DNA of 64,000 nt from an uncultured Alteromonadaceae bacterium (GTDB lineage: Bacteria; Pseudomonadota; Gammaproteobacteria; Enterobacterales; Alteromonadaceae), in the NCBI GenBank assembly GCA_947503265.1, contig CANNDC010000001.1:186001-250000 (forward strand), given 5' to 3'. The notes under the pieces were generated by a model, which was given only the letters and a program-made list of their open reading frames with translations, did not search any database and had not been told where the DNA came from. Positions 7,751 through 16,640 of the stretch are shown piece after piece; position 1 is the stretch's first letter, and the number at the start of each line of letters is the position of its first letter. Both the position numbers and the translations under genes were made by a program.

Positions 7751-10108
7751 TTAGAATTTATAACCAACTCTAACACCGTAAGTGCGCGGGTTAGCATAGT
7801 CAGCTGCTGCAACATTGCCACCAAACCTGACGGAGCGTAGCAAAATGACTTCGTCATTGGCATTTTGAATGAAGGCTCTGACTTGCCAATTGTTGTCCGC
7901 AGAATACCAAGCAATACTGGCATCAAATTTTTGATAGCTGTCTTGCTCACCAAACGAGAAAGGTAAGTCATTCGTGTAGTAAGAATCGCTTAACTGCAAA
8001 CTACCTGCTGGCACTATGCGTCCGTTTTCACCAAGGTCAATCTCATAACTGGCTAGCAAAGTAATGTTATAATCCGGTGTTAGCTGAACTTGATTGCCAT
8101 CCAACTGGAACAGATTGTCGATACCGTTAATAGTTTCGCCACCTTCTTGGAAAACATTGGGAGTAACGAAGTCACCATAAGTCGAATCGTTAAACGCCGC
8201 TCGAGCACCCAAACGTAAAGCATCACTAGCTTGCCAATCGATTTCAAGCTCTAGACCTGTTGCATCAATTTCACCCGCGTTTCCAAAGAAAGAAACAGCT
8301 GTTCCGCCGACTTGTTGGAATCGAGTTGAAAGTAGGTCTTCGTAATCGTTGTAATACAAAGAGGCATTTAATCTTAGAGTGTTATCCAAAAGCATGTTTT
8401 TCCAACCTAATTCATAGGCTGTTACCGTTTGCTCGTCATAAGTATCTGTTCCACGGAAAGCACCTTGTGCATTGCCCGCTAAGAAACCTGTAGACACTGT
8501 CGCGTAAAGTAATTGACTGCGATTTAGGTCGTGTTCTAAGCCTAGTTTCCACGTGACTTTGCTCCAATCTCCTTTAGCACCATCCACTTCTAGTTCAGAG
8601 AAGTCTATTCTAGTGCGATCGTTGGGGTTTTGTCCGTAAATATCCCATTCACGATCGTCACTGGTATATCTCAAACCCACAATGGCGCGTGTATCTTCGG
8701 AAAATGAGTAATTCCCTTGGAAATAGGCCGCAGTTGAAGTGGTTTCTAACCTGATTTCGTTTAACCATGTGGGATAAAGCATTTCTCGTGGTTGACTAAA
8801 ATCGGGCGCATTGTCAGTTATCGTTCCCAAACTAGCGTTCAAGAAGGCGTTATCTAAATCTTCACTGAATAGATAGATTCCGGCTACCCATTCGAAATCA
8901 CTTTCGTAAGTAGAGCTTAGCTGAACTTCTAGTGAACGTGTTTTGGAATCAATGGCGTTGCCATCTATGGTAGACGCAAAGGTAGAGAAATCACCGTCTG
9001 TTAAACGCGTTTCTTCATAGTCCATTGCGGCACCAATCACTTTCAAATCGATAGCGTCAAACGACCAATTTAGTTCTGCGCTAATACTGACATCACTTAC
9101 ATCTTTTGATGGAGCGTAGTCAAATTGCTGAACGAAAGGATCAGAAGACACACCTTGTGCTGTATCCAAGCCCGGCGTGTCTGAAAGGTCTAAACCTGCG
9201 CCAAAACGACCACAATTTCCGCCACATACGTCATCACGACCAATGCGGGGGGTGAGAGGTGCGAATGGGCTTGTATTTCCGGTCGCTGGATTAATGGGAA
9301 CCCCTAAAATGTGGTAACCAAATGCGCCGCCGCCATTTGAATTATCTTGCCATGTTTCAACTTTAAGGTTTAAAGATGCATTGTCATTTATTTCAGTAAA
9401 CAACTGACCTCGGATAAAATACATATCAGCATCTTTCAGACCAGCATCTTCATTAAATGTATTTTTAATGTAAGGGTCACGAACTTCTCTAACACCCGTC
9501 AACCTGACCGCTGTGTCATCACTAAGCGCAAAATTGACGAATCCTTCAGCGCGTATTAGTCCATAATTACCAAATGTTGTCGCCATTCCACCTTCAGTAA
9601 TATCTAACTCTGGCTTTTTCGCGATCACATCGATGGCACCACCAAATGAATTTCGGCCGAATAGGGTTCCTTGAGGACCACGCAATACTTCAACACGCTC
9701 TAGGTCGATAAATCCGGCTAGAGCCTGTCCGTGCCTTGGTCGATAGACGCCATTCGAGTAAAACGCGATAGCGACATCATTGGCTTCAACCTGCTCGGTT
9801 CTTGCACCACGCATGGCAGGACGTGCATCACTTCCAGATACGCCGGATTTTAAGCCGGGGGCCAATGTATCGAGACTCATGATGTCAGTGACACCATTTT
9901 CAAGTAAATCTTTTGCTGATACCGCTGTTACTGCCAGTGGAACGCTTTGAATACTTTTGACTCGTTTGGTTGATGTGACCGAAATAACTTCTAAACCTTT
10001 ATCCTCTTCTGCGTTAGTTGCTTCCTGTGAAAACACGGCTGGAGAGCTCAGTAACGCTGCCTGTACAGAGGCAAAAATGATTGTTTTACGTAAGACTTTA
10101 GTGGTCAT
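7751..10108 (-). CDS. TonB-dependent outer-membrane receptor
   Basis: 785 residues with a signal peptide ending at about AVFSQEA, a TonB-box-like EVISVTS near residue 41, a plug domain with VEVLRGPQGTLFGRNSFGGA, and a beta-barrel ending in GVRVGYKF with the terminal Phe expected for outer-membrane insertion. The start is backed by GAGGAAC just upstream. It takes up an unidentified substrate using TonB energy. The class resembles the large receptor group often annotated for siderophores or oligosaccharides; the neighbouring secreted proteins make a carbohydrate plausible but unproven. It stands alone on its strand with its own promoter and a palindromic site. Confidence 0.92.
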   Translation of the reverse strand: MTTKVLRKTIIFASVQAALLSSPAVFSQEATNAEEDKGLEVISVTSTKRVKSIQSVPLAVTAVSAKDLLENGVTDIMSLDTLAPGLKSGVSGSDARPAMRGARTEQVEANDVAIAFYSNGVYRPRHGQALAGFIDLERVEVLRGPQGTLFGRNSFGGAIDVIAKKPELDITEGGMATTFGNYGLIRAEGFVNFALSDDTAVRLTGVREVRDPYIKNTFNEDAGLKDADMYFIRGQLFTEINDNASLNLKVETWQDNSNGGGAFGYHILGVPINPATGNTSPFAPLTPRIGRDDVCGGNCGRFGAGLDLSDTPGLDTAQGVSSDPFVQQFDYAPSKDVSDVSISAELNWSFDAIDLKVIGAAMDYEETRLTDGDFSTFASTIDGNAIDSKTRSLEVQLSSTYESDFEWVAGIYLFSEDLDNAFLNASLGTITDNAPDFSQPREMLYPTWLNEIRLETTSTAAYFQGNYSFSEDTRAIVGLRYTSDDREWDIYGQNPNDRTRIDFSELEVDGAKGDWSKVTWKLGLEHDLNRSQLLYATVSTGFLAGNAQGAFRGTDTYDEQTVTAYELGWKNMLLDNTLRLNASLYYNDYEDLLSTRFQQVGGTAVSFFGNAGEIDATGLELEIDWQASDALRLGARAAFNDSTYGDFVTPNVFQEGGETINGIDNLFQLDGNQVQLTPDYNITLLASYEIDLGENGRIVPAGSLQLSDSYYTNDLPFSFGEQDSYQKFDASIAWYSADNNWQVRAFIQNANDEVILLRSVRFGGNVAAADYANPRTYGVRVGYKF

Positions 10109-10155
10109 GTTCCTCGTTCCTCTACTTGCAATTATTATATGTTTTTATGTTGGCT

Positions 10156-10191
10156 AGTATAAAAACTATCCTTTTTTGCATTCGAATGCAA
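10156..10191 (-). promoter_or_regulatory. Palindromic operator and -10 box upstream of the TonB receptor
   Basis: TTGCATTCGAATGCAA at 10176-10191 is a perfect 16-bp palindrome with a central CG, the geometry of LacI-family operators. On the minus strand a -10-like TATACT lies at 10161-10156, 14 nt downstream of the palindrome. The palindrome therefore overlaps the expected -35 region, as a repressor site would. The regulator is not in the window. The rest of 10192-10350 shows no gene. Confidence 0.6.
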
Positions 10192-10350
10192 TAAAAAATC
10201 GCAAAGATAAAAAATGAAAATAGTTAATATTTTAACAAATCGCTTAATATTCTTAACATATTCAGGACTGGTAGGAGCTATAGAGAATAATTGAGGTCTG
10301 GCTAACAGGGGTGTTATTTAATGACTTCGCAGTCACTAAAGCGCTTAATT

Positions 10351-11673
10351 TTAAATCAAATAAGCGTTAAAAAGGCTTCTTATATTAACGCTTGCTTTCA
10401 ATTTTATAGCAAGTAGAAATAGGCCTCCGAGCTTGCGATGCAAGAAAATACAGTTGATTGGTGGAGTGTGGGCATAAGACTTGTCATATCCCAAAGACAT
10501 ACTTTTATCTCTCATGCGCAATGCAAGCTGTGACTCAGCGAAGTTATATTCGCCCTCAAAATTAAGTGGTTCACACGCATCCATACAAATATCGAGAATG
10601 AGCTCTTTTACATTTTTGGGCAAGCCGACTTTTAACAATCCTATTTCAAAAACCGCGTCTTCAAGTTGTTGTTTGTTTCGAGAGTATCCGGCAGACATTA
10701 ATTTTCTGTATCCAAGAGCCATTTCTTCTGAGTATTCACGTGTCGCACCAAAATCCAGTAACACAATTTTTCCGCTTTCTTGATCATACTGGTAGTTGGC
10801 AAAGTTCGGATCTGTCTGCACAAGTTGGCATTCGAATAACTCTCTAAAGAAGAGTTTAAATAGATTTTCAACTAAGAAATTGCGCGTTTCTTGCGAAGCG
10901 TCTATAAAGCTTTCTATCGGTTCACCATCTAAAAACGTCATCGCCAAAATGTTTTCGTTGCTAAATTCTCTATTGACCTTGGGCATCACGAATATCGGAT
11001 TATCTTCAATGACTTGAGCATACTGCTCTATACGTTGGCCTTCTAAAATATAATCGGCTTCATCTTTAAGTTGCAGCTTGGCCTCCTTCAGCAGCGGTTT
11101 AATATCTATGTCGCTGGGTAACAGGCCAGATATTTTGATCAAGGTAGCGACATTATCTACATCACTATCGATAGTTTGCCTGATTCCGGGGTATTGAATT
11201 TTTATCGCTAAGCGTTCTAAATCTTGGGTTATTACCTTGTGAACTTGGCCGATGGATGCCGCCGCTATGGGTTTGACCGAAAACTGAATAAATTGACTAC
11301 GCCAGTCTTCCCCCCATTCGTGAGTTAGCAGTTCTATAAGTTCTTTTTCGGGCATGGATTTAGCGTCAGCTCTCAAACGGGCTAAAATATCGCTCAGTTC
11401 AGAAGGTAGAATGTCGCCAGCATCCATGGATATCAACTGACCAACCTTCATAGCAGCGCCGCGCATTTGTGCTAATTGATCGGCCACTTTAATCAAATTG
11501 GAAGGGGTTAATAGCAAGTCCTTAACCTTAGGGCGATTTCCTTTGGCCAATTCAGAAATGCCATTTGCCAGCACATTGCCTGCAATTTTAGAGGCCATTC
11601 CACCTAGGCTGGCAAATCGAGACACTCGACCTTTTGGAATTTTAGCTTGGTCAGACTTATTATCTTCTGTCAT
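10351..11673 (-). CDS. ABC1/UbiB-family atypical protein kinase
   Basis: 440 residues. Family landmarks are present: the KxGQ motif (AAMKVGQ), the Ala-rich loop AAASIGQVH that replaces the glycine loop, the VAIK-like Lys in LAIKIQYPG, the catalytic-loop equivalent QTDPNFANY, and the metal-binding LLDFGATRE. Members act in ubiquinone biosynthesis or lipid metabolism as ATPases/kinases. This copy is not in a ubi operon and has no C-terminal UbiB membrane anchor that I can see, so it is an accessory AarF-like protein rather than UbiB. Its start overlaps the topoisomerase gene upstream by 14 nt, implying translational coupling. Confidence 0.85.
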   Translation of the reverse strand: MTEDNKSDQAKIPKGRVSRFASLGGMASKIAGNVLANGISELAKGNRPKVKDLLLTPSNLIKVADQLAQMRGAAMKVGQLISMDAGDILPSELSDILARLRADAKSMPEKELIELLTHEWGEDWRSQFIQFSVKPIAAASIGQVHKVITQDLERLAIKIQYPGIRQTIDSDVDNVATLIKISGLLPSDIDIKPLLKEAKLQLKDEADYILEGQRIEQYAQVIEDNPIFVMPKVNREFSNENILAMTFLDGEPIESFIDASQETRNFLVENLFKLFFRELFECQLVQTDPNFANYQYDQESGKIVLLDFGATREYSEEMALGYRKLMSAGYSRNKQQLEDAVFEIGLLKVGLPKNVKELILDICMDACEPLNFEGEYNFAESQLALRMRDKSMSLGYDKSYAHTPPINCIFLHRKLGGLFLLAIKLKASVNIRSLFNAYLI

Positions 11674-12694
11674 CTTTACTACTCAGTATCTTTAAAAGGG
11701 CAAGTTCAACGGCCGAAGCGCTTGGATCTTGCACTGGATGTTCAGTTTCACATTCAGCTTCGTCTACTACCAGCGTTTGTGATTCAATAAGACTTAAAAT
11801 TTTGGGGTGGATATAGTACTGGCGACAAATTGCAGGTGTATTGCCAAGTTCCTTTGCTACCAAGCCAAGTAGAATGTTAGTCACTTGTTTGCGGGGGGAT
11901 ATTTGTTTTTCTTCCATGGCTTTAGGATACAGTTCATATGCCAAGCGGGTTCCAACCCAAGTTCGAAAATCTTTACAACTGTATCGGTTTCCCATGTGCT
12001 TTTTAACGAAGCTATTAACATCTTCACTGTCAATATCCTCCCAACAACCTTGCTCGTTTTTATATCTAAACAGCGCATACCCAGGCAACTCAGCACATAG
12101 CGTAATCGATTTAATAAGAAAAGGGTCTTGAATCTCTACCTTCCTTTGTTTGCCGCGTTTGCCGACGAATTCCAATAGCAATTCATCTTCTTCAAGTTGA
12201 ACATGACGACGCCTGAGCGTAGACAATCCATAGGTTTTATTAATTTCACTATAACGGTTATTGCCGATTCTTAATCCTGTTTCGTCTAAAACCAGCACCA
12301 TAAGCGCAAGTACTTTTTCTTGGTGCCAGCCCTTTGTAGTTAGCTTTTCTAGACAAAATTTCCGAAATTTAGGCAGCTTTTTTGCGAATGAAACCACTCG
12401 ATTGAATTTTTCCACCTGCTGAGCAATGTGCCATTCCTCATGATAAATATATTGTTTTCGCCCCTTTAAATCGTATCCGAATGCTTGGACATGGCCGTTT
12501 GTTAAATCACAAATTTTGACCTTTTGCCACATTGGTGGGATGACGAGTTTCTTGATTCGAGATAGGCGTTTTGTATCATTGATCTTATATCCTGCATCAT
12601 CAAAATACTGAAATCCCTTTCCATATTTACGACGCTCGATGGAGAAATGATGTTTCTCTACTTTGACCAATGATGATTGAGACATCGAATCCAA
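11660..12694 (-). CDS. DNA topoisomerase IB (poxvirus-like)
   Basis: 344 residues with the type IB catalytic set: the Arg of LRIGN, GKRGK, the KDFRTW segment, and the Tyr within CRQYYIHP near the C-terminus that would form the 3'-phosphotyrosine. The enzyme relaxes supercoils without ATP. Two possible starts (ATG 12694 and ATG 12685) differ by three residues. The 14-nt overlap with the ABC1 kinase downstream makes a two-gene operon. The C-terminal ~40 residues after the catalytic site are acidic and look variable. Confidence 0.88.
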   Translation of the reverse strand: MDSMSQSSLVKVEKHHFSIERRKYGKGFQYFDDAGYKINDTKRLSRIKKLVIPPMWQKVKICDLTNGHVQAFGYDLKGRKQYIYHEEWHIAQQVEKFNRVVSFAKKLPKFRKFCLEKLTTKGWHQEKVLALMVLVLDETGLRIGNNRYSEINKTYGLSTLRRRHVQLEEDELLLEFVGKRGKQRKVEIQDPFLIKSITLCAELPGYALFRYKNEQGCWEDIDSEDVNSFVKKHMGNRYSCKDFRTWVGTRLAYELYPKAMEEKQISPRKQVTNILLGLVAKELGNTPAICRQYYIHPKILSLIESQTLVVDEAECETEHPVQDPSASAVELALLKILSSKDDRR

Positions 12695-12761
12695 TTATTT
12701 GAGTGAACTTCTACTATCATACAAAATAATCACACAATTGGATCCTCTTGCTTAATTTAAG

Positions 12762-13163
12762 TTAGAGAATGGCGATCGCTAATCCATAAGCCATTATCAT
12801 CCATCCCACTAGGCCGACAAACCATATGACTGAGCGTAAGTATGGAATGCCAATAAGGTAACAAAAGGCAAAGCCAACTCGGCCAAGTAAAAACACTGTG
12901 GCCCCAATGGCTGTTAGCGAAGTTTGTGCCTCAGGCATCACAATGATGGCAATGAGCACCGGTAGGGCAATGGATAAGGCTTGAATTTGATTTCCCAAGG
13001 TTCGATTAATCCGGTTCATAAAAGGTGTCGCTTGTTGAGGGGTATCTCTGTTACCCAATCCCCACTTAAAGCCGAAATTTAACGGTACTTGGATACCTTG
13101 AATCAGAATAAGACCAAAAGTAAGTATGCTGATCCAGAACAACACTTGTATCTCAGTTAACAT
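12762..13163 (-). CDS. MAPEG-family membrane protein
   Basis: 133 residues starting at ATG 13163, which has GGAAGAG about 5 nt upstream. A longer frame reaching 13301 would run across the operator region and is rejected. There are about four membrane segments with the family pattern GNRDTPQQATPFMNRINRTL. MAPEG proteins are membrane-associated eicosanoid/glutathione-metabolism relatives; the bacterial role is unclear. It is divergent from a TetR regulator, with two operator dyads in between, so it is almost certainly that regulator's target. Confidence 0.82.
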   Translation of the reverse strand: MLTEIQVLFWISILTFGLILIQGIQVPLNFGFKWGLGNRDTPQQATPFMNRINRTLGNQIQALSIALPVLIAIIVMPEAQTSLTAIGATVFLLGRVGFAFCYLIGIPYLRSVIWFVGLVGWMIMAYGLAIAIL

Positions 13164-13206
13164 ATATCTCTTCCTACTATCATTTTTAATGTTTGTTCGT
13201 ATATAT

Positions 13207-13224
13207 TTGTACATATGTGTACAA
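13207..13224. promoter_or_regulatory. TetR-type operator 1
   Basis: TTGTACATATGTGTACAA is an 18-nt dyad with a single mismatched pair, in the divergent region between the MAPEG and TetR genes. Its outer TGTACA half-sites match those of operator 2. Confidence 0.72.
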
Positions 13225-13254
13225 TATATGGAGTGTAAAATAGATTTTTCAATT

Positions 13255-13270
13255 TGTACACATGTGTACA
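13255..13270. promoter_or_regulatory. TetR-type operator 2
   Basis: TGTACACATGTGTACA is a perfect 16-nt palindrome centred 47 bp from operator 1 and 19 nt upstream of the TetR start codon. It shares half-site TGTACA with operator 1, pointing to autoregulation and control of the MAPEG gene. Confidence 0.75.
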
Positions 13271-13288
13271 TTATATTTTGGGAGCAGT

Positions 13289-13882
13289 ATGCCAAGATCA
13301 ACTAAATTTGACCGCGATAAAGCTATCGAAATCGTGATGCATAAAATTTGGAAAGATGGTTTTCAATCATCATCGGTGAAAGCTATTTCGGAATTGCTAC
13401 GAATAACTCGGTCTAGTTTTTATAACGCCTTTGGAGATCGCGAAACTCTGTTTAAAGAGGTATTCGCTCATTACTCTGCAACCACACCGTTGATGAATTT
13501 GATGTTAGTTGAACAAGGAGAGACCGTTAAGCCCGTATTCACCAAAACCTTGCGCGAGTTATGCGCTATCCGCGCTAACGATAGTCTGCATAGTGGTTGT
13601 TTAGCAATGAACGGTGTAGCTGAAATTGGAGGTAGTGATTCCGAACTTGCTTGCTTTTTACAACAGCAACTTGCATTGAGCAATGCTCGTGCAGAAGAGT
13701 TGATCCGTTGGGCGTTGGAAGGCGGAGAGTTGGCAGCAGACACGAATGTTGAGGGTTTAGCCTTAGCAGTAACCAATCTTTTTGTAGGATTGAACATCAT
13801 GAGCAATGTTATCAAGGATGAAGGGCAATTGTGGCTCGCAGCGAAAACTACATTACAAGGGCTTAATTTATTCGCCGAGTGA
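13289..13882 (+). CDS. TetR/AcrR-family transcriptional regulator
   Basis: 197 residues. The N-terminal helix-turn-helix (residues ~10-55) includes SSVKAISELLRITRSSFYNAFGDRETLF, the classic TetR pattern. ATG 13289 is chosen over an in-frame ATG at 13262 because GGGAG lies just upstream and the earlier start would sit inside operator 2. The C-terminal ligand domain has the SGCLAMNGVAE segment seen in the family with the TetR_C_16-like fold. Likely role: repressor of the divergent MAPEG gene and of itself. The ligand is unknown. Confidence 0.88.
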   Translation: MPRSTKFDRDKAIEIVMHKIWKDGFQSSSVKAISELLRITRSSFYNAFGDRETLFKEVFAHYSATTPLMNLMLVEQGETVKPVFTKTLRELCAIRANDSLHSGCLAMNGVAEIGGSDSELACFLQQQLALSNARAEELIRWALEGGELAADTNVEGLALAVTNLFVGLNIMSNVIKDEGQLWLAAKTTLQGLNLFAE

Positions 13883-13940
13883 ATACACAATTAGGTATAC
13901 TATGCGTCCAGTTAAATTAATAACCAATTAGGCTATATCA

Positions 13941-14390
13941 ATGAAAGTGTGTGGAATCGAAATTAAAGGTAGCGAAGCGATAATATGCTTATTGTCGCTA
14001 GAGAATGATGTTTTCCTGATACCAGACTGCCGTGCACGCAAGTTGATGTTCCCAAAGAATGGTACGGCTGACGATCTCAAAGCGTTTCAATTTTCGTTTA
14101 AAAAACTGATGCAAGATTACCAAATAAAAGAGGTGGTTATCCGCGAGCGTCCGACCAAAGGAAAATTTGCTGGTGGTGCAGTAGGGTTTAAACTCGAAGC
14201 GGCAATGCAATTGGTTGAAGAGCCAAATGTGATTTTGATGACACCAGTCGCCATTAAAGAGTCTTTGAAGCGAAATCCCATTCCTGTTCCGTTCGCTGAG
14301 ACAGGGCTTAAAGTGTTTCAAGAAACAGCCTTCAATACGGCTTTTGCGTTCTTGATGAATGAAAAATACTCAGCTAAAGACACAGTATAA
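13941..14390 (+). CDS. DUF3010 family protein
   Basis: 149 residues, starting MKVCGIEIKGSEAIICLL. This matches the DUF3010 family of marine gammaproteobacteria, small proteins with an RNase H/Holliday-resolvase-like first strand pattern (GIEIKG...). No function is established. It stands 24 nt before rarD on the same strand and may be co-transcribed with it. Confidence 0.7.
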   Translation: MKVCGIEIKGSEAIICLLSLENDVFLIPDCRARKLMFPKNGTADDLKAFQFSFKKLMQDYQIKEVVIRERPTKGKFAGGAVGFKLEAAMQLVEEPNVILMTPVAIKESLKRNPIPVPFAETGLKVFQETAFNTAFAFLMNEKYSAKDTV

Positions 14391-14413
14391 TCTAACTAAA
14401 TTCGCCAATAATA

Positions 14414-15313
14414 ATGAGCAATTCCAGCGTTAAAACAGGCGTGCTACTGGCGCTTGCTGCATATTGTATGTGGGGTTTTGCGCCCATGTATTTTAAGTTA
14501 CTTTTGGCTATGCCTGCCGGTGAAATTCTTGTTCATCGTATTCTCTGGTCTGTACTCTTCTTAGCGTTATTGGTGTTGGTTTCTGGTGAGTGGCTTAATG
14601 TCAAAAATGCTCTGAAAAACCATAAGGTCATCTTAATTTTGTTGGTTTCCGGGATATTACTGGCAACAAATTGGCTAGTTTTTATTTGGGCAATCAATAA
14701 TGACAAATTGCTTGAAGCAAGTCTTGGTTATTACATTAATCCATTGCTTAACGTTTTGCTGGGAAGACTGTTTCTTGGAGAACGTTTAAGTAGAATGCAA
14801 AAAATTGCAGTTGGAATTGCATTGACAGGTGTGCTGATTTTGGTCGTTTCTTTTGGGAATGTGCCATGGATAGCCTTGGCTCTGGCGATTTCATTCGGTA
14901 TTTACGGTTTATTGAGGAAACAGGTTGCTGTTGGCGCATTACCTGGTCTGCTTGTTGAAACAGCAATGATGGTGCCCTTTGCTGTTATTTATCTGTGGTT
15001 GTTTTCTACAGAGTTAAGCAATATGGCAAGCAATTCCTTAAGTTGGAATACCCTATTGGTTGTTGCTGGTGTGGTCACCACTGCGCCCTTGTTATGTTTT
15101 ACCTCAGCGGCCAGACGGTTGCGTTATTCCACCATAGGTTTTTTTCAATATATTGGTCCAAGCATCATGTTTTTGTTGGCGGTATTTTATTACGCTGAGC
15201 CGTTTAACCCTGAGAGACTCATAACCTTCGGGTTTGTTTGGAGTGCTTTGGTGATTTTCAGTTTCGATTCGTATCGGACCTATTCCCGGTTAAAGCCTGA
15301 CTTGAAGTATTGA
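14414..15313 (+). CDS. rarD: RarD, EamA-family (DMT) transporter
   Basis: 299 residues with about ten membrane segments in two EamA halves. The opening GVLLALAAYCMWGFAPMYFK and the EILVHRILWS segment are characteristic of RarD. It is an inner-membrane permease of the drug/metabolite superfamily with no assigned substrate, linked to chloramphenicol sensitivity in other bacteria. It converges with the GGDEF gene, 15 nt away. Confidence 0.85.
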   Translation: MSNSSVKTGVLLALAAYCMWGFAPMYFKLLLAMPAGEILVHRILWSVLFLALLVLVSGEWLNVKNALKNHKVILILLVSGILLATNWLVFIWAINNDKLLEASLGYYINPLLNVLLGRLFLGERLSRMQKIAVGIALTGVLILVVSFGNVPWIALALAISFGIYGLLRKQVAVGALPGLLVETAMMVPFAVIYLWLFSTELSNMASNSLSWNTLLVVAGVVTTAPLLCFTSAARRLRYSTIGFFQYIGPSIMFLLAVFYYAEPFNPERLITFGFVWSALVIFSFDSYRTYSRLKPDLKY

Positions 15314-15328
15314 AAAGCGATCTTGTCG

Positions 15329-16567
15329 TTAGTCTGAAATCACACGATTTCGACCACTTGCCTTGGCAACATACAAGTGCTCATCTGCCACGCTCAACAT
15401 AGATTCAATCGTACGATTAAATTGTTGCGTAACGCCTATGCTGGTGGAGCAAGTTATAATCTGATCACCACATTTAATTTCTTGCTCACTTAAATCTTGG
15501 CGAAATCTATCTAATAATTCTACCGCGCTGTCTAAATCCATATCCGGCAAAAATACACAAAATTCTTCACCACCAAAACGGGAAATATGGAAGCGTTTGA
15601 AGTGACTGGAAAGGACCTTAGACACCTTTTTTAGTACTAAATCTCCACAATCATGGCCGTAATTGTCGTTTACAGATTTAAAATGATCGAGATCGATTAA
15701 TGCCAGTACCTTATTTTTAACTCCTCGTTTGATCCTAGATTCCACTTGACTGAAAAAGTGCCTTCGATTCGGCAAACCAGTTAAATAGTCGAGGTTTGCG
15801 GCCCGTCTTATGGCGTCAATGTGTTCAACGTGCTCTACGTTTTGCAAAATGCGGCAGAAAAACTCTTCATGACAAAAAGGTTTGTTTAAATAGTCATTTG
15901 CACCGCTTTTGATAAATCGGGCTAACAGAGCTGAACTGCGCGACGAAGAAAGACCGACAATACTAAGTTCATCTTTTTCGTATGATTTTCTGAGTTTGGC
16001 AACTAATTCAACACCCGACATGTCGGCAATGACTTCATCGGTTATTACCAGTTTGATATCGGGATGCATTTCCAATAAATCCATCGCTTCATCAGATCGC
16101 GTTGCCTCATATGTGATGAAGTTATGTCGTCTCAGCAATTCAATCATGTTGTTGCGGCTAGTCCGAGAACTATCTAATACCAAAACACCGATGTTTTTAT
16201 TCCGCTTAAGCCGACTGAGCAGCACACTCAGATACTCGAATACTTGGGCATTTTCTTTTGGAATATAGTCAATAACCGATTTGCTCAATACATGCTCGCG
16301 GATTTGGTCATCCATACTACTGGTTATAACAATGACGGGGATAAAAGAATCAATAGCAAAATCAATGGCTTCTCCCTGACGTGCATCGGGCAGGGAGTAA
16401 TTGATAATTGAACACAGGAAGGTTTCAGGAGAAGAGTTAGCAAAAATGTGTTTAGCCTCATAAAGGCTTGAAGCTGACACCACTTGTAGTTGTGCTTTAC
16501 CAACCACACGCTTAAGAATACGCATGCTGGAAGCATTATTTTCAACTACAAGAACTTTATATCTCAT
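15329..16567 (-). CDS. Response regulator with two receiver domains and a GGDEF diguanylate cyclase domain
   Basis: 412 residues. The first receiver (about 1-120) has Asn where the phosphorylated Asp is expected (IINYSLPD), so it is probably not phosphorylated. The second (about 125-245) keeps Asp in LVITDEVIADMSG and Lys in LNKPF. The GGDEF domain (about 255-412) has the active RFGGEEF. The inhibitory RxxD site upstream of it reads RFHI, lacking Asp, so product inhibition by c-di-GMP is probably weak. Predicted to make c-di-GMP under control of an unlinked kinase. Confidence 0.88.
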   Translation of the reverse strand: MRYKVLVVENNASSMRILKRVVGKAQLQVVSASSLYEAKHIFANSSPETFLCSIINYSLPDARQGEAIDFAIDSFIPVIVITSSMDDQIREHVLSKSVIDYIPKENAQVFEYLSVLLSRLKRNKNIGVLVLDSSRTSRNNMIELLRRHNFITYEATRSDEAMDLLEMHPDIKLVITDEVIADMSGVELVAKLRKSYEKDELSIVGLSSSRSSALLARFIKSGANDYLNKPFCHEEFFCRILQNVEHVEHIDAIRRAANLDYLTGLPNRRHFFSQVESRIKRGVKNKVLALIDLDHFKSVNDNYGHDCGDLVLKKVSKVLSSHFKRFHISRFGGEEFCVFLPDMDLDSAVELLDRFRQDLSEQEIKCGDQIITCSTSIGVTQQFNRTIESMLSVADEHLYVAKASGRNRVISD

Positions 16568-16640
16568 TGGGAGGGCCTGTTGGTCTTTTTAAAAAGCCGT
16601 TTTAACCTTCGTGGTCAGTGCAAAAATTAAACACAATAAA

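Noticed and set aside
10351..11673. The ABC1 kinase as UbiB itself
   Set aside because: It is not linked to ubiE/ubiJ and shows no C-terminal membrane anchor pair; the accessory AarF-like assignment is safer.
13164..13301. N-terminal extension of the MAPEG protein
   Set aside because: It runs across both operator dyads and lacks a ribosome site; ATG 13163 is well supported.
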